Numbered from the stretch's first letter, positions 52,787 to 61,909 are shown. The stretch is DNA of 64,000 bases from Selenomonadaceae bacterium (GCA_017614505.1 JAGABT010000017.1:186001-250000); one strand, 5' to 3'. The notes: generated from the letters alone by a model not told the origin. Program-made: numbers and translations.

Positions 52787-53167
52787 TCAAGGATTGTCAA
52801 CCGTGTAGCCGTAAATGCTCATCTTCAGGCAATGCTTTTTGACCTTATCGGCAATCGGACTTGAATCCGTCGAATGCCACGACGCTGGAGCAGGGTCTTT
52901 CTGAGTCGAATACATCCAGCCAGCGCCAGCGCTGATATGGTAGGTCTTGTAGCCAAGTATCTGGTTGCCTTCCATAACTTTCACGTAGCATTTCATATGT
53001 TTCGGCGACATTCTGGTTCCCTTGACAAGCTCCCAGGTTTCGGACATGAAATAGCCCTTCGTGCCGTCCGAGTACGTGCCGACGTAATAATCCTGCGCGT
53101 TCGCCTGCGAAATCTGCGCGACGAAAATTCCGAATACCAGCGCCGCCATTGCGAAAAATTTTTTCAC
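52787..53167 (-). CDS. Small secreted protein, family A
   Basis: 126 residues with GTG start at 53167. Signal peptide about 1-23 (MKKFFAMAALVFG... ending QANA-QD). The mature part begins YYVGTYSDGTKGYFMSETWELVKG and has three Cys. No family recognised. Its signal peptide, 5' leader and GTGATTCGC start context match the next two genes of this operon, so they seem to be related by duplication. Confidence 0.7.
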   Translation of the reverse strand: MKKFFAMAALVFGIFVAQISQANAQDYYVGTYSDGTKGYFMSETWELVKGTRMSPKHMKCYVKVMEGNQILGYKTYHISAGAGWMYSTQKDPAPASWHSTDSSPIADKVKKHCLKMSIYGYTVDNP

Positions 53168-53172
53168 GCGAA

Positions 53173-53532
53173 TCACCTCAACAGTCCATACAATTTCAAA
53201 ATAGCGACAAAAGCTTTATATTCGACGGTATTTGAATAAGAACCAGGCTCGACTGCGTTGAATCTGCCGCTGTCGCGTTTTTCTCCAAAATACATTTTGT
53301 CGTAAATCACAAGCCCGTCACTGTAAAATAGATAATCGTAGTCAAATTTCGTTGTACCCTGCTTGACTGTGCAGCCGAAATACATCATCTTGCCGCCCAC
53401 GGGCTTATAGCTGACCGTCTCCGTCAACAAATAGCAGTCATCGCCGAGATAAACTTCCTCAGCCTCAGCCGGAGAAATCTGCGCGAAGAAAATTCCCAGC
53501 ACCAGCGCCGCCACTGCGAAAATCTTCTTCAC
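53173..53532 (-). CDS. Small secreted protein, family B
   Basis: 119 residues, GTG start at 53532, in frame with the next gene's start context. Signal peptide about 1-22 (MKKIFAVAALVLG... ending PAEA-EE). The mature part has VYLGDDCYLLTETVSY and two Cys. Function unknown. Its leader and signal peptide are nearly those of the gene downstream; the mature part differs. Confidence 0.65.
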   Translation of the reverse strand: MKKIFAVAALVLGIFFAQISPAEAEEVYLGDDCYLLTETVSYKPVGGKMMYFGCTVKQGTTKFDYDYLFYSDGLVIYDKMYFGEKRDSGRFNAVEPGSYSNTVEYKAFVAILKLYGLLR

Positions 53533-53537
53533 GCCAA

Positions 53538-54692
53538 TCACCTTACCCCTTCCAGACATATCTGCCGCATATTCGTGCAAAGGGCGGAAATTGCCTTGTT
53601 AGTACGCGAATCGCCGCCGCCTGTACCGACTTTGTACCACTGCGAATCTGGCGCGTCTTTTTTCAGCGACCAGTTGTACGGTCCGCTGGCGTATTTGAAA
53701 TAAAATGTCAGCGTTTTGGCGTTATCGTCGGCGTCAACGATTTTCACCTGCCCGCTGATTAAATCCGGCGAAATTTTGCTGCCCGTGAACTTCACGGTAT
53801 TCGGCAACAGGAACGCTTGCTTTTTGTCGATATATCCGACGAAAATTTCCTGCGAAGAGGACGCCGCTGATGACGCGGCTGGTTTTGGCACGCTGATATT
53901 TGACGCCTTTGCGCCCGCCCGAAGCTGCTGCGCCATCTTCTGACACTGATTCGACATCGCCACGTAATCAATTTTTTTGTTCGCGTTGAAGAGATCTTTC
54001 ATTCCCAGATTCTGATAAACTTTGGACAGGAACATCAGGCAATCCGCCTTCGCCTCGTTGTTTGGCGCCAGATTGACGGCGGTTTCAATTTCAGCGGCGA
54101 TTTTGCCGTAGTCCTTGTTCTTATCGGCTTTATCGCGGTAAATCGAGCGCGCGTAAAGGTCGTGAGCGTGATAATCGTTCGGATTCTGCGCGACAGCCTG
54201 CGCGAAAAGCTGACGCGCCGCCGTATAATCCTTCGCCTTGTACTTAGCGTCCGCCTGAGCAATGAGCTCGGAAGTGTCGACGTTTGAAACATTTGAAACT
54301 GGAGCCGCCTGCTTATTAACCCGCGCGATTATCTTCGCCTTGATTTTCTCCACGTATGGCGCGGCAGCATTCCAGACAGCGGCGTCAAAATTTTTAATTT
54401 CACGGTCGTAACTGTTGGAAATTGCGCGCCGCCACTCGCCATTTTTGTAGACGAAATCGAACGGCACCGCCCCCTGATAAACATTGAGACCGACAACTTC
54501 AGAAACAACGTCGACCGAAAAGCTGTACTTGTTCTCAATAATGCCGTTGGTGTCAATGTAATGCTTCAGCAAAACGCGCTTGCCCTGGTACATGGATTCC
54601 TCCTGCACGCCCGTATAAATCAGCTCCGCCTCCGCCATTGGACTTTGAAACAGACTGAACGCCAGCACCGCCGCCGCTAAAAATTTTTTCAT
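53538..54692 (-). CDS. Secreted TPR-like protein with signal peptide
   Basis: 384 residues, ATG at 54692. Signal peptide about 1-22 (MKKFLAAAVLAFS... ending MAEA). An N-terminal domain of about 110 residues is followed by a tetratricopeptide-like stretch (AKYKAKDYTAARQLFAQAVAQNPNDYHAHDLYARSIY... AEIETAVNLAPNNEAKADCLMFLSKVY...) and a C-terminal domain that ends CTNMRQICLEGVR. The N-terminal region resembles the mature part of the smaller operon mates (Y/W-rich strands). Function unknown. Confidence 0.7.
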   Translation of the reverse strand: MKKFLAAAVLAFSLFQSPMAEAELIYTGVQEESMYQGKRVLLKHYIDTNGIIENKYSFSVDVVSEVVGLNVYQGAVPFDFVYKNGEWRRAISNSYDREIKNFDAAVWNAAAPYVEKIKAKIIARVNKQAAPVSNVSNVDTSELIAQADAKYKAKDYTAARQLFAQAVAQNPNDYHAHDLYARSIYRDKADKNKDYGKIAAEIETAVNLAPNNEAKADCLMFLSKVYQNLGMKDLFNANKKIDYVAMSNQCQKMAQQLRAGAKASNISVPKPAASSAASSSQEIFVGYIDKKQAFLLPNTVKFTGSKISPDLISGQVKIVDADDNAKTLTFYFKYASGPYNWSLKKDAPDSQWYKVGTGGGDSRTNKAISALCTNMRQICLEGVR

Positions 54693-54697
54693 GCGAA

Positions 54698-55090
54698 TCA
54701 CCGTACCTTTCCATTATACCTTTCTCTTACCGTTCCAGTCATAACATATTCCATTGTCCACATAAAAGGTCCATCGCCCGATTCAATCTCGCGCCAGTCG
54801 AAATTATGCGTCACGTCGCGCATGTAAAGTTTTTTTGACCGCTGGTCGTAAACGTACTGAAGAACGGCGTCCAGAATCGTCGAGCCGTCGGGGCGAATAC
54901 CAACAACCCGCACCGTTACGCCGACAAACCCCTTTTCCTGGTCAACGCCGTGCGAAATCGAATCAGTATCGATATAAGTTTTGTAGCCGGTATCGCTGGT
55001 ATCGCAGAGCAGGAGCTGGGCATTCGCGCTGCCCGTCAGAAAAATCAAACACGCGGCTATAACCGCTGCAACGAAAAAATTTTTTCTCAT
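54698..55090 (-). CDS. Small secreted protein, family C
   Basis: 130 residues, ATG at 55090 behind AAGGAGG. Signal peptide about 1-22 (MRKNFFVAAVIAA... ending SANA-QL). The mature part has TGYKTYIDTDSIS and TVRVVGIRPDGST-type strands. First gene of the four-gene secreted-protein operon; a TATAAT at 55115-55120 on the minus strand may be its -10, overlapping the XRE fragment upstream. Confidence 0.68.
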   Translation of the reverse strand: MRKNFFVAAVIAACLIFLTGSANAQLLLCDTSDTGYKTYIDTDSISHGVDQEKGFVGVTVRVVGIRPDGSTILDAVLQYVYDQRSKKLYMRDVTHNFDWREIESGDGPFMWTMEYVMTGTVRERYNGKVR

Positions 55091-55126
55091 TGTCGTACCG
55101 CCTCCTTTACAAGCATTATAGTATTT

Positions 55127-55417
55127 GTGTCGCAAATGGAAGTTGCGCGGAGGCTGAATCTGAACCAGCCGCGTTACAGCCGCTACGAAACGGGAACGTA
55201 CCAGCCGGATATTGACACGCTCAAAAAGATTTCGCAGTTCTTCGACGTGTCGATAGATTATCTGCTGGAAAACGAGCGGGCGCTTTCCGATTCGCCGGAC
55301 ATGGTTGACCTTAACAATTTCATTCTGAACGGCAGGTACACAATCAATTCGCGCGTGCCGAGCGAGAGGGAAAAACAAATGCTCAGCAACGTCATTGCCG
55401 CCATCTTCAACGGCTGA
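55127..55417 (+). pseudogene. XRE-family HTH regulator, 5'-truncated
   Basis: The frame begins only at SQMEVARRLNLNQPRYSRYETG, which is helix 2-3 of a HTH_3 domain; the first helix is missing, and the upstream bases are those of the opposite-strand secreted gene. The C-terminal part (IDTLKKISQFFDVSIDYLLENERAL) and tail are normal, ending at TGA. No Shine-Dalgarno precedes the GTG. It looks like a remnant cut by insertion of the secreted-protein cluster. The neighbouring XRE gene (56881) is intact and different. Confidence 0.6.
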
Positions 55418-55423
55418 TTCATT

Positions 55424-56836
55424 TTAGCGCGCGGAATTTTGGAAGTCATTACCGCGCCGGTAAATTATGGCGCCGACGGAGCCGTTACGCTCGACGAAAA
55501 TCATTTCCGCGGCGCCGCTGGGATAAATGTAAAGCCTGTCGCTGCCGCTGAAAATTTTTTTGTGTTTTATGCCGTAAGTCGAAATGACGTTGAAAAAAGC
55601 CATGCCGACGCGAATACCTTCGGGCGTCTGAACTTCTGGCGAATCGGTGCTAATCTCAACAACTGCGTTATCCTTGACCGTCAGGATAAGATTGCCGTAA
55701 GCGTACTGCCCGTCCTCGTCGACATCAACTTCAGTGCCGAGCTGGACGCCGCCCAGTTCTGTTGGAATTTCGCTTACAACTGGGAACGACGGCTGGAAAT
55801 TTTCAAGGCTCGGAGCGTTGCTGGGAAATGACGGCTGGAAAGTTTCCGGCTTTTCGGGCGCAGGCTCGGCTGGCAGCGTTTCATTAATTTCCGGCTCAGG
55901 TGCTGGCTCAACAATTTCTGGTACAGGCTCCGGCGCTGGAATTTCCGGCTCAAGCGGAACAGTTTTAACGTCCGGCACAGGGATTTTTTCAACTTCAGGC
56001 GCAGGCTCAACTTCCGGCGCGGCAGGAATTTCTTCGACTTCGGCGGGAATATTTTCAGTTGCAGTGGGAATATCCGGCGCGGGCGTCGAATTAACAAGGT
56101 TGAAAATACCAGCGGCGGCGGCTGAAATAAGCGCGCCGATTTTCCAGACGGTACGATTATTTTTCGTAAGGGCGGCGCGGAGTTCGTCGGCGGACTGCCA
56201 GCGATTTTTCGGGTCGACTTCGACGCATTTGCTGAGAATTTTTTTGAGCGAACTGCCGCAGTTTTCGCCGGTGAGTTCGAGCATGGTTTTGCCGAGCGAA
56301 TAAATATCACTGCGGGCGTCGGTCTGCCCGAAACCGTACTGTTCGGGCGGCGCATAGCCTTTCGTGCCGAGAAATTTCGTGTCAGTGCTCTGATTTTCCT
56401 TGACGGTACGCGCGGCGTCGAAGTCTATCAGCCGGACGATACCGCCGCTCTGCAGAATCATATTCGCCGGCTTAATGTCGCGGTGAACTATTCCTAAACC
56501 GTGCAGGAACTTCAAGCCGTCGCACATCTGCAGCAGAATTTTCCGCGCCTCAGCATCATTCAGCGCGCGCCCGTCCAAAGTTTCGCCCTGAATAAATTCT
56601 TCGACAACGACGGTATCAGTTTCGGATTCGGCGCAGTAGAAAATTTTGGCAAAGAGCGCGTGCGGATTATTTTTCAGCGCGGCGTATGGCAAGCCGGCGT
56701 AGTTTATTATTTTCATCACGGCGAGTTCACCAGTCGATTTGCTTGACGCCAGCCAGACTTCGCCCTTCGCGCTCTGCTTGAGCAGCCGCAGTTTCTCGTA
56801 CCGAAATTCCAGATACGCCGCCACGTTTTGTTTCAA
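55424..56836 (-). CDS. Membrane-anchored Ser/Thr kinase with Pro/Glu-rich extracytoplasmic region
   Basis: About 470 residues, TTG start at 56836 behind CAGGAGG. Kinase domain (about 10-215): an incomplete glycine loop, VMKII lysine, HRDIKPAN catalytic loop, DFD in place of DFG, and GTKGYAPPEQYG for the activation segment. Then one transmembrane segment (about 235-255), a Pro/Glu/Ala-rich linker of about 110 residues, and a C-terminal beta-rich domain. It differs from the PASTA kinase in having no PASTA. It is divergent from an XRE regulator 44 nt away. Confidence 0.83.
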   Translation of the reverse strand: MKQNVAAYLEFRYEKLRLLKQSAKGEVWLASSKSTGELAVMKIINYAGLPYAALKNNPHALFAKIFYCAESETDTVVVEEFIQGETLDGRALNDAEARKILLQMCDGLKFLHGLGIVHRDIKPANMILQSGGIVRLIDFDAARTVKENQSTDTKFLGTKGYAPPEQYGFGQTDARSDIYSLGKTMLELTGENCGSSLKKILSKCVEVDPKNRWQSADELRAALTKNNRTVWKIGALISAAAAGIFNLVNSTPAPDIPTATENIPAEVEEIPAAPEVEPAPEVEKIPVPDVKTVPLEPEIPAPEPVPEIVEPAPEPEINETLPAEPAPEKPETFQPSFPSNAPSLENFQPSFPVVSEIPTELGGVQLGTEVDVDEDGQYAYGNLILTVKDNAVVEISTDSPEVQTPEGIRVGMAFFNVISTYGIKHKKIFSGSDRLYIYPSGAAEMIFVERNGSVGAIIYRRGNDFQNSAR

Positions 56837-56880
56837 ATTAATCGCCTCCTGCGCGGATTTTAACATAAGGAGTGAACTTT

Positions 56881-57318
56881 TTGCAGAAAGACACCGAGGA
56901 GCTTGAAAATGAGCTCGCCGAGGCTAAGCGCGTCGAAGATTTTCTGGCTGATAACGCGGAGAATTTTCGCAGTTTCACGCTCGCCGAGTATTTGAATAAA
57001 CTGCTGGCGGAAAAGAATCTGACTAAGCTGGACGTGATTCAGCGCTCGCAGCTCGACGCAACCTACGTCTACAGAATTTTTTCCGGCATAACAAAAAAGC
57101 CCGCGCGACCTAAGATAATCGCCGTTGCCGTGGCGCTGGGACTTTCGCCGAAGGAAACGAATTATCTTCTGTACTACGCAGGCGTTGAGAAACTCTACGT
57201 CCGCACCGAATGGGACAGCATTATTTTTTTCGCGCTGGAAAATCAGCTGAGCGTTGTCGATACCAATGAACTTTTGCAGGCGTCCGGCGAACTGCCGCTT
57301 CTGGGCGACGTGAACTAA
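56881..57318 (+). CDS. XRE-family HTH regulator
   Basis: 145 residues, TTG start behind AAGGAG. An acidic start (EELENELAEAKR), then a HTH_3 domain at about 30-90 with EYLNKLLAEKNLTKLDVIQRS and ATYVYRIFSGITKKPARPKI, followed by a C-terminal helical extension (GVEKLYVRTEWDSIIFFALENQLS). DNA-binding; its partner may be the divergent kinase, whose promoter lies in the shared 44-nt gap. Target unknown. Confidence 0.8.
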   Translation: MQKDTEELENELAEAKRVEDFLADNAENFRSFTLAEYLNKLLAEKNLTKLDVIQRSQLDATYVYRIFSGITKKPARPKIIAVAVALGLSPKETNYLLYYAGVEKLYVRTEWDSIIFFALENQLSVVDTNELLQASGELPLLGDVN

Positions 57319-57339
57319 AATCAGTCTGCCGAATTATTA

Positions 57340-57618
57340 TTACCGCGTTGGCAATTTTTCCCTGATTTTTTTAACGGCGCGCTTCACGTTATGCTTGACG
57401 AGATTCGACGCCACGCCTTTAAGTTTCGCCTGCTTCGAGCGGTTGCAATGCTTGCACAGGCACTGCAGATTGTAAAGCTCATCCTTGCCGCCGTATTTCT
57501 GCGGAATGATATGGTCAACGTCAACCTCCGCCTTGCGCAACTTTTTCCCGCACTTCGCGCAGGTGTACCAGCCGTGGTTCGACGGATTCGCCGCGAAAAA
57601 TTTTTCCCGATAGTTCAT
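57340..57618 (-). CDS. HNH endonuclease-domain protein
   Basis: 92 residues, ATG at 57618 behind GGGAGGAA. HNH motif: CAKCGKKL, then VDVDHIIPQKYGG and LQCLCKHCNRSKQ with the second zinc pair. A nuclease of the phage/restriction-associated type, but no phage genes are seen; the basic C-terminus (KGVASNLVKHNVKRAVKKIR) could bind nucleic acid. Function unknown. Confidence 0.82.
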   Translation of the reverse strand: MNYREKFFAANPSNHGWYTCAKCGKKLRKAEVDVDHIIPQKYGGKDELYNLQCLCKHCNRSKQAKLKGVASNLVKHNVKRAVKKIREKLPTR

Positions 57619-57659
57619 GTAAATTCCTCCCGCTGAATTATAAATGAAGGTTCGCTCGA

Positions 57660-57688
57660 TTGACAAGGGCGCCGCCGGATTATAAAAT
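57660..57688 (+). promoter_or_regulatory. Promoter of the activase gene
   Basis: TTGACA, 17 nt spacer, TAAAAT; 21 nt ahead of the ATG, with GGAGGT between. Confidence 0.72.
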
Positions 57689-57708
57689 TTGCCGGAGGTG
57701 ATTTTAAT

Positions 57709-60700
57709 ATGAAGGTCGGAATTGACATCGGCTCCACGACGATCAAATACGTTGTCATGGACGACGATAAAACGGTTCTCCACAAAGACTATTCGCGGCA
57801 CTTTTCGGAAATTGGCGCCGCGCTCACCAATACGCTTTCGACGCTCAAGGAAATTGTCGGCGAGACCAAATTCAAAATCGCGCTGGCTGGCTCTGCCGGT
57901 ATGGGTATCGCCAAAAAAATTTCGCTGCCGTTCGTGCAGGAAGTCATTGCCTGCCGCACCGCCGTCGAAGAATTTATCCCGCGCACTGATACCGTCGTTG
58001 AGCTCGGCGGCGAGGACGCGAAGATTATCTACCTTAGCGGCGCGCCGGAAGTTCGCATGAACGGCGTCTGCGCAGGCGGCACCGGCTCGTTTATCGACCA
58101 CATGGCGGCTTTGCTTTCGACCGACGCGCTGGGCTTGAACGCGCTGGCTGAAAAGGGCAGGCAGATTTACACAATCGCCAGCCGCTGCGGCGTTTTCGCT
58201 AAGACTGACATTCAGGCGCTCATGAACGACGGCGCGAAAAAGGCTGATATTGCCCTTTCGATTTTTCAGGCGGTGGTTAATCAGACGATTGGCAACCTCG
58301 CGCAGGGCAGACCGATTGACGGCGTGGTTGCTTTTTTAGGCGGACCGCTGCACTTTCTGCCGGAGCTTAAAAAAAGATTCGTCGAGACGCTGAATCTTTC
58401 GCCGGAACAGGTTGTCGACACTGACAACGGCAATTATTTCGTGGCGGCGGGCGCCGCGCTCAGCGACGAGGCTCGTGATTTTTCAATTTCCGAAATCGAA
58501 GAGTCTATCAAAAAAAATGAGGCAACTTCCGCCGCCAAAGCTGTGGCGGATTTTAATTTGTTCAGGAATCATAGCGATTATCAGAATTTCCGCGCGCGCC
58601 ACGATACCGCCAAAGTCCGACGCGGCGATTTGCAAAGGTACCGCGGGAAAATTTTTCTGGGCATCGACGCCGGCTCAACCACTACGAAAATCTGCGCGAT
58701 TGGCAAAAACAAAGAAATCCTGTACACGGCTTACGGCTCGAACGGCGGCTCTCCGCTGAAAACTGTCGTCGCTCAGATTCGCGCGCTGTATGAAAATCTG
58801 CCCGCTGGCGTCGAGATTGGCAAAGTTTTTACGACGGGCTACGGCGAATTTATCGTGAAGGCGGCGCTCCACGCGGACGGCTCCGAGGTTGAAACTTTCG
58901 CGCACTTAACCGCCGCGCAGGAATTTTGTCCGAATGTCAGTTTCGTGCTGGACATTGGCGGGCAGGACATGAAATGCTTTTTCGTCAAGGACGGCACGAT
59001 TGGCAACATCACGCTCAACGAGGCGTGCAGTGCGGGTTGCGGCAGTTTCATTCAGAATTTCGCGCAGGGCTTGAACATGAGCGTTGGCGAGTTCGCCAGC
59101 AAGGCGCTTGATTCTGCCGCGCCGGTCGATTTGGGCACGCGCTGTACCGTTTTCATGAACTCGAAGGTTAAGCAGGCGCAGAAGGACGGCGCCAGCGTCA
59201 GCGATATTTCGGCGGGCATTGCGCTCAGCGTCATCAAGAACGCGCTGTTCAAGGTCATGCAGCTCCGCAACGTCGACGACCTCGGCGAAAATATTGTGGT
59301 GCAGGGCGGCACTTTCTACAACGACGCGGTTTTGAGAGCCATTGAGGAAATTCTCGGCAGGGAAGTTATCCGCCCAGACATTGCGGGCTTGATGGGCGCT
59401 TACGGCGCGGCGATTCTCGCGCTGGAATCTGACAACGGCGCGGCTTCAAAAATTTTGAGCGCTGAAAATCTGGCGACTTTCGACGTGGTGACGAAATCCT
59501 ACCGCTGCGGGCGTTGCGGCAACAACTGTCTGATAACGATGCAAAAATTTCCCGACGGCGGAAAATATTTCACAGGCAACCGCTGCGAACGCGGCGTAGG
59601 CGGCAAGCCCAAAACTTCCGACGAAATTCCGAACGCGTACGCTTTTAAATATCAGCGCGTTTTCGACTACGAGCCGCTGGAAAATCCCAGCCGCGGCACG
59701 ATTGGCATTCCGCGCGTGCTGAACATTTACGAGGATTATCCATTCTGGCATACGTTTTTCTCGAAGCTGGGCTATCGCGTCGAGCTGTCGGCTAAGTCCA
59801 ACGCGGAAATTTTTTACAAGGGCATTTCGACAATTCCCAGCGATTCGCTGTGCTATCCTGCGAAACTTGCGCATGGTCACGTTATGGATTTGATTGAGCG
59901 CGGCGTCACGAAAATTTTCTACCCGTGCGAGCCATACAATTTCGACACGCGCTCGGACAATTTTTACAACTGCCCGATTGTGGCGAGTTACCCCGAAAAT
60001 ATTCGCGGCAACATGGATATTCTGCGCGAACGCGGGATAAAATTTTTACAGCCGTTCCTTCCGGTGCACGATATGAAAAAACTCAAGCGGCGGCTGGCTG
60101 ATGAATTTAAATCTGAAAATATTTCTGCGCAGGAAATTTCTGACGCGGTAGACGCGGCGTGGGTTGAATTGGAAAATTATCGCGCGGACGTTCGCAAATT
60201 CGGCGAAGAAACTCTGGCGCGCATTGAAAAAACCGGCGAGCAGGCGATTTTGCTGGTTGGACGCCCCTACCACGTCGACCCAGAAATTAATCACGGCATT
60301 TCCGAAATGATTCAGTCCTACGGCTTGCCGATAATTTCCGAGGACGCCATTTACCACCTGCCGACAAATTCCGACAGCATTTCCGTGGTCAATCAGTGGA
60401 GCTACCACGCCCGCCTTTACCACGCGGCTCATTTCGCGGCGGAACATTCCAACGTTACGCTGATTCAGCTCAGCTCTTTCGGCTGCGGCTTAGACGCGCT
60501 GACTACCGAGCAGGTCAAGGAAATTGTCGAGGCGCACGGCAGAATTTACACGATGATTAAGCTGGACGAAGTTTCAAACCTCGGCGCCGCGCGAATCCGA
60601 CTGCGTTCGCTCTTAGCCGCACTCAGGCGCAAGAAGCCCGCCGCTTACGTGCCGGTTGAGTTCAAGCCGCGTCCGAGATTTACCGCCGACTGCAAGGAGA

Positions 60701-61893
60701 CGCATACGATTCTTGCCCCGCAGATGGCGCCGATTCACTTCGAGCTGATTCAAACCGTCATGCGAAAATACGGCTACCGCGTGGTCATTCCCGAAATGCC
60801 CGACAAGGCGGCGATCGATTTGGGCTTGCGCTACGTCAACAACGACATGTGCTATCCGGCGATTGTCGTTATCGGGCAGCTGATTGCCGCGCTCAAATCC
60901 GGCGACTGCGACCCTGACAACACGTCGATTGTCATGTTTCAGACCTGCGGCGCCTGCCGCGCCACGAATTATATCAGCGTTTTGCGGCGCGCGCTAAAGT
61001 TCGCCGGCTTCGGACAGGTGCCGGTTTTTGCCTGCTACGGCTTGGAAACGGACGACTTCGAGCTGAGCCGCGATTGTCTAATGGACTCGATTAAGGCGGC
61101 GGTTTACGGCGATTTGCTCATGAACGTTGCCAATCGAATGCGCCCCTACGAAATTCGCGCGGGCGAGACCGACCGGCTCTACGAAAACTGGATGGCGCTG
61201 GCTAAGGGCGACCTGCTCAACGGCAACTACCTCAGTTTCCGCCGCAACGTCAGAAATATCGTCGCGCAGTTCGACGCCATTCCCATTGACGAAAATCTTG
61301 ACAAGCCGAAAGTTGGTATCGTCGGCGAAATTCTCGTGAAGTACCACCCCGTCGCGAATAACCAGCTGGAAAAAATTCTCGCGCAGGAAGGCGCGGAAGT
61401 CGTCATGCCGGATTTGATTGACTTTTTCCTTTACGCGGCTTACGACGAAATTTCGCGGCAGAAACTCCTCGGCGGCAGTCGCAAAGACCGGCTGTTCGGA
61501 GAAATTTTTATCCAGTTCATAGAATTTTTCCGCCGCCCAATGAAAAACGCGCTCAAAGATTCAGTGCATTTCCGCGCGCCGCACTCGATTAAGGATACCG
61601 CCGCGCTAGCCAGCCGCCACGTCAGCATTGGCAATATGGCGGGCGAGGGCTGGTTCCTTACCGGCGAAATGGTCAAGCTGATTGAGGAGGGCGTTGAAAA
61701 TATCGTCTGCCTGCAACCCTTCGGCTGCCTGCCAAACCATATCACCGGCAAGGGCGTCATGCATGACTTGCGCAACCGCTACAAAAATGCTAACATAGTC
61801 GCTATCGACTGCGACGCGGGCTCTTCCGAAGTCAACCAGCTCAACCGCATTAAGCTCATGCTCGCCGTCGCTAAGAAATCACTTGCAAGTTGA
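57709..61893 (+). CDS. Very large acyl-CoA dehydratase activase-related protein
   Basis: 1394 residues. Two actin-fold (ASKHA/BcrAD-BadFG) activator domains lie at about 1-260 (VGIDIGSTTIKYVVMDDD; GGAGGTGSF-type loop) and about 315-570 (GIDAGSTTTKIC; ACSAGCGSFIQ), each like HgdC, the ATPase that reduces 2-hydroxyacyl-CoA dehydratases. A Cys cluster CGRCGNNC follows near residue 600, then a DUF2229 region (about 660-870) and an HgdB-like part (about 1000-1390) with CGACRATN. Such fusions are known and usually about this size, but their substrate is unknown. Confidence 0.85.
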   Translation: MKVGIDIGSTTIKYVVMDDDKTVLHKDYSRHFSEIGAALTNTLSTLKEIVGETKFKIALAGSAGMGIAKKISLPFVQEVIACRTAVEEFIPRTDTVVELGGEDAKIIYLSGAPEVRMNGVCAGGTGSFIDHMAALLSTDALGLNALAEKGRQIYTIASRCGVFAKTDIQALMNDGAKKADIALSIFQAVVNQTIGNLAQGRPIDGVVAFLGGPLHFLPELKKRFVETLNLSPEQVVDTDNGNYFVAAGAALSDEARDFSISEIEESIKKNEATSAAKAVADFNLFRNHSDYQNFRARHDTAKVRRGDLQRYRGKIFLGIDAGSTTTKICAIGKNKEILYTAYGSNGGSPLKTVVAQIRALYENLPAGVEIGKVFTTGYGEFIVKAALHADGSEVETFAHLTAAQEFCPNVSFVLDIGGQDMKCFFVKDGTIGNITLNEACSAGCGSFIQNFAQGLNMSVGEFASKALDSAAPVDLGTRCTVFMNSKVKQAQKDGASVSDISAGIALSVIKNALFKVMQLRNVDDLGENIVVQGGTFYNDAVLRAIEEILGREVIRPDIAGLMGAYGAAILALESDNGAASKILSAENLATFDVVTKSYRCGRCGNNCLITMQKFPDGGKYFTGNRCERGVGGKPKTSDEIPNAYAFKYQRVFDYEPLENPSRGTIGIPRVLNIYEDYPFWHTFFSKLGYRVELSAKSNAEIFYKGISTIPSDSLCYPAKLAHGHVMDLIERGVTKIFYPCEPYNFDTRSDNFYNCPIVASYPENIRGNMDILRERGIKFLQPFLPVHDMKKLKRRLADEFKSENISAQEISDAVDAAWVELENYRADVRKFGEETLARIEKTGEQAILLVGRPYHVDPEINHGISEMIQSYGLPIISEDAIYHLPTNSDSISVVNQWSYHARLYHAAHFAAEHSNVTLIQLSSFGCGLDALTTEQVKEIVEAHGRIYTMIKLDEVSNLGAARIRLRSLLAALRRKKPAAYVPVEFKPRPRFTADCKETHTILAPQMAPIHFELIQTVMRKYGYRVVIPEMPDKAAIDLGLRYVNNDMCYPAIVVIGQLIAALKSGDCDPDNTSIVMFQTCGACRATNYISVLRRALKFAGFGQVPVFACYGLETDDFELSRDCLMDSIKAAVYGDLLMNVANRMRPYEIRAGETDRLYENWMALAKGDLLNGNYLSFRRNVRNIVAQFDAIPIDENLDKPKVGIVGEILVKYHPVANNQLEKILAQEGAEVVMPDLIDFFLYAAYDEISRQKLLGGSRKDRLFGEIFIQFIEFFRRPMKNALKDSVHFRAPHSIKDTAALASRHVSIGNMAGEGWFLTGEMVKLIEEGVENIVCLQPFGCLPNHITGKGVMHDLRNRYKNANIVAIDCDAGSSEVNQLNRIKLMLAVAKKSLAS

Positions 61894-61909
61894 AGGAGTT
61901 TTATAGCAA

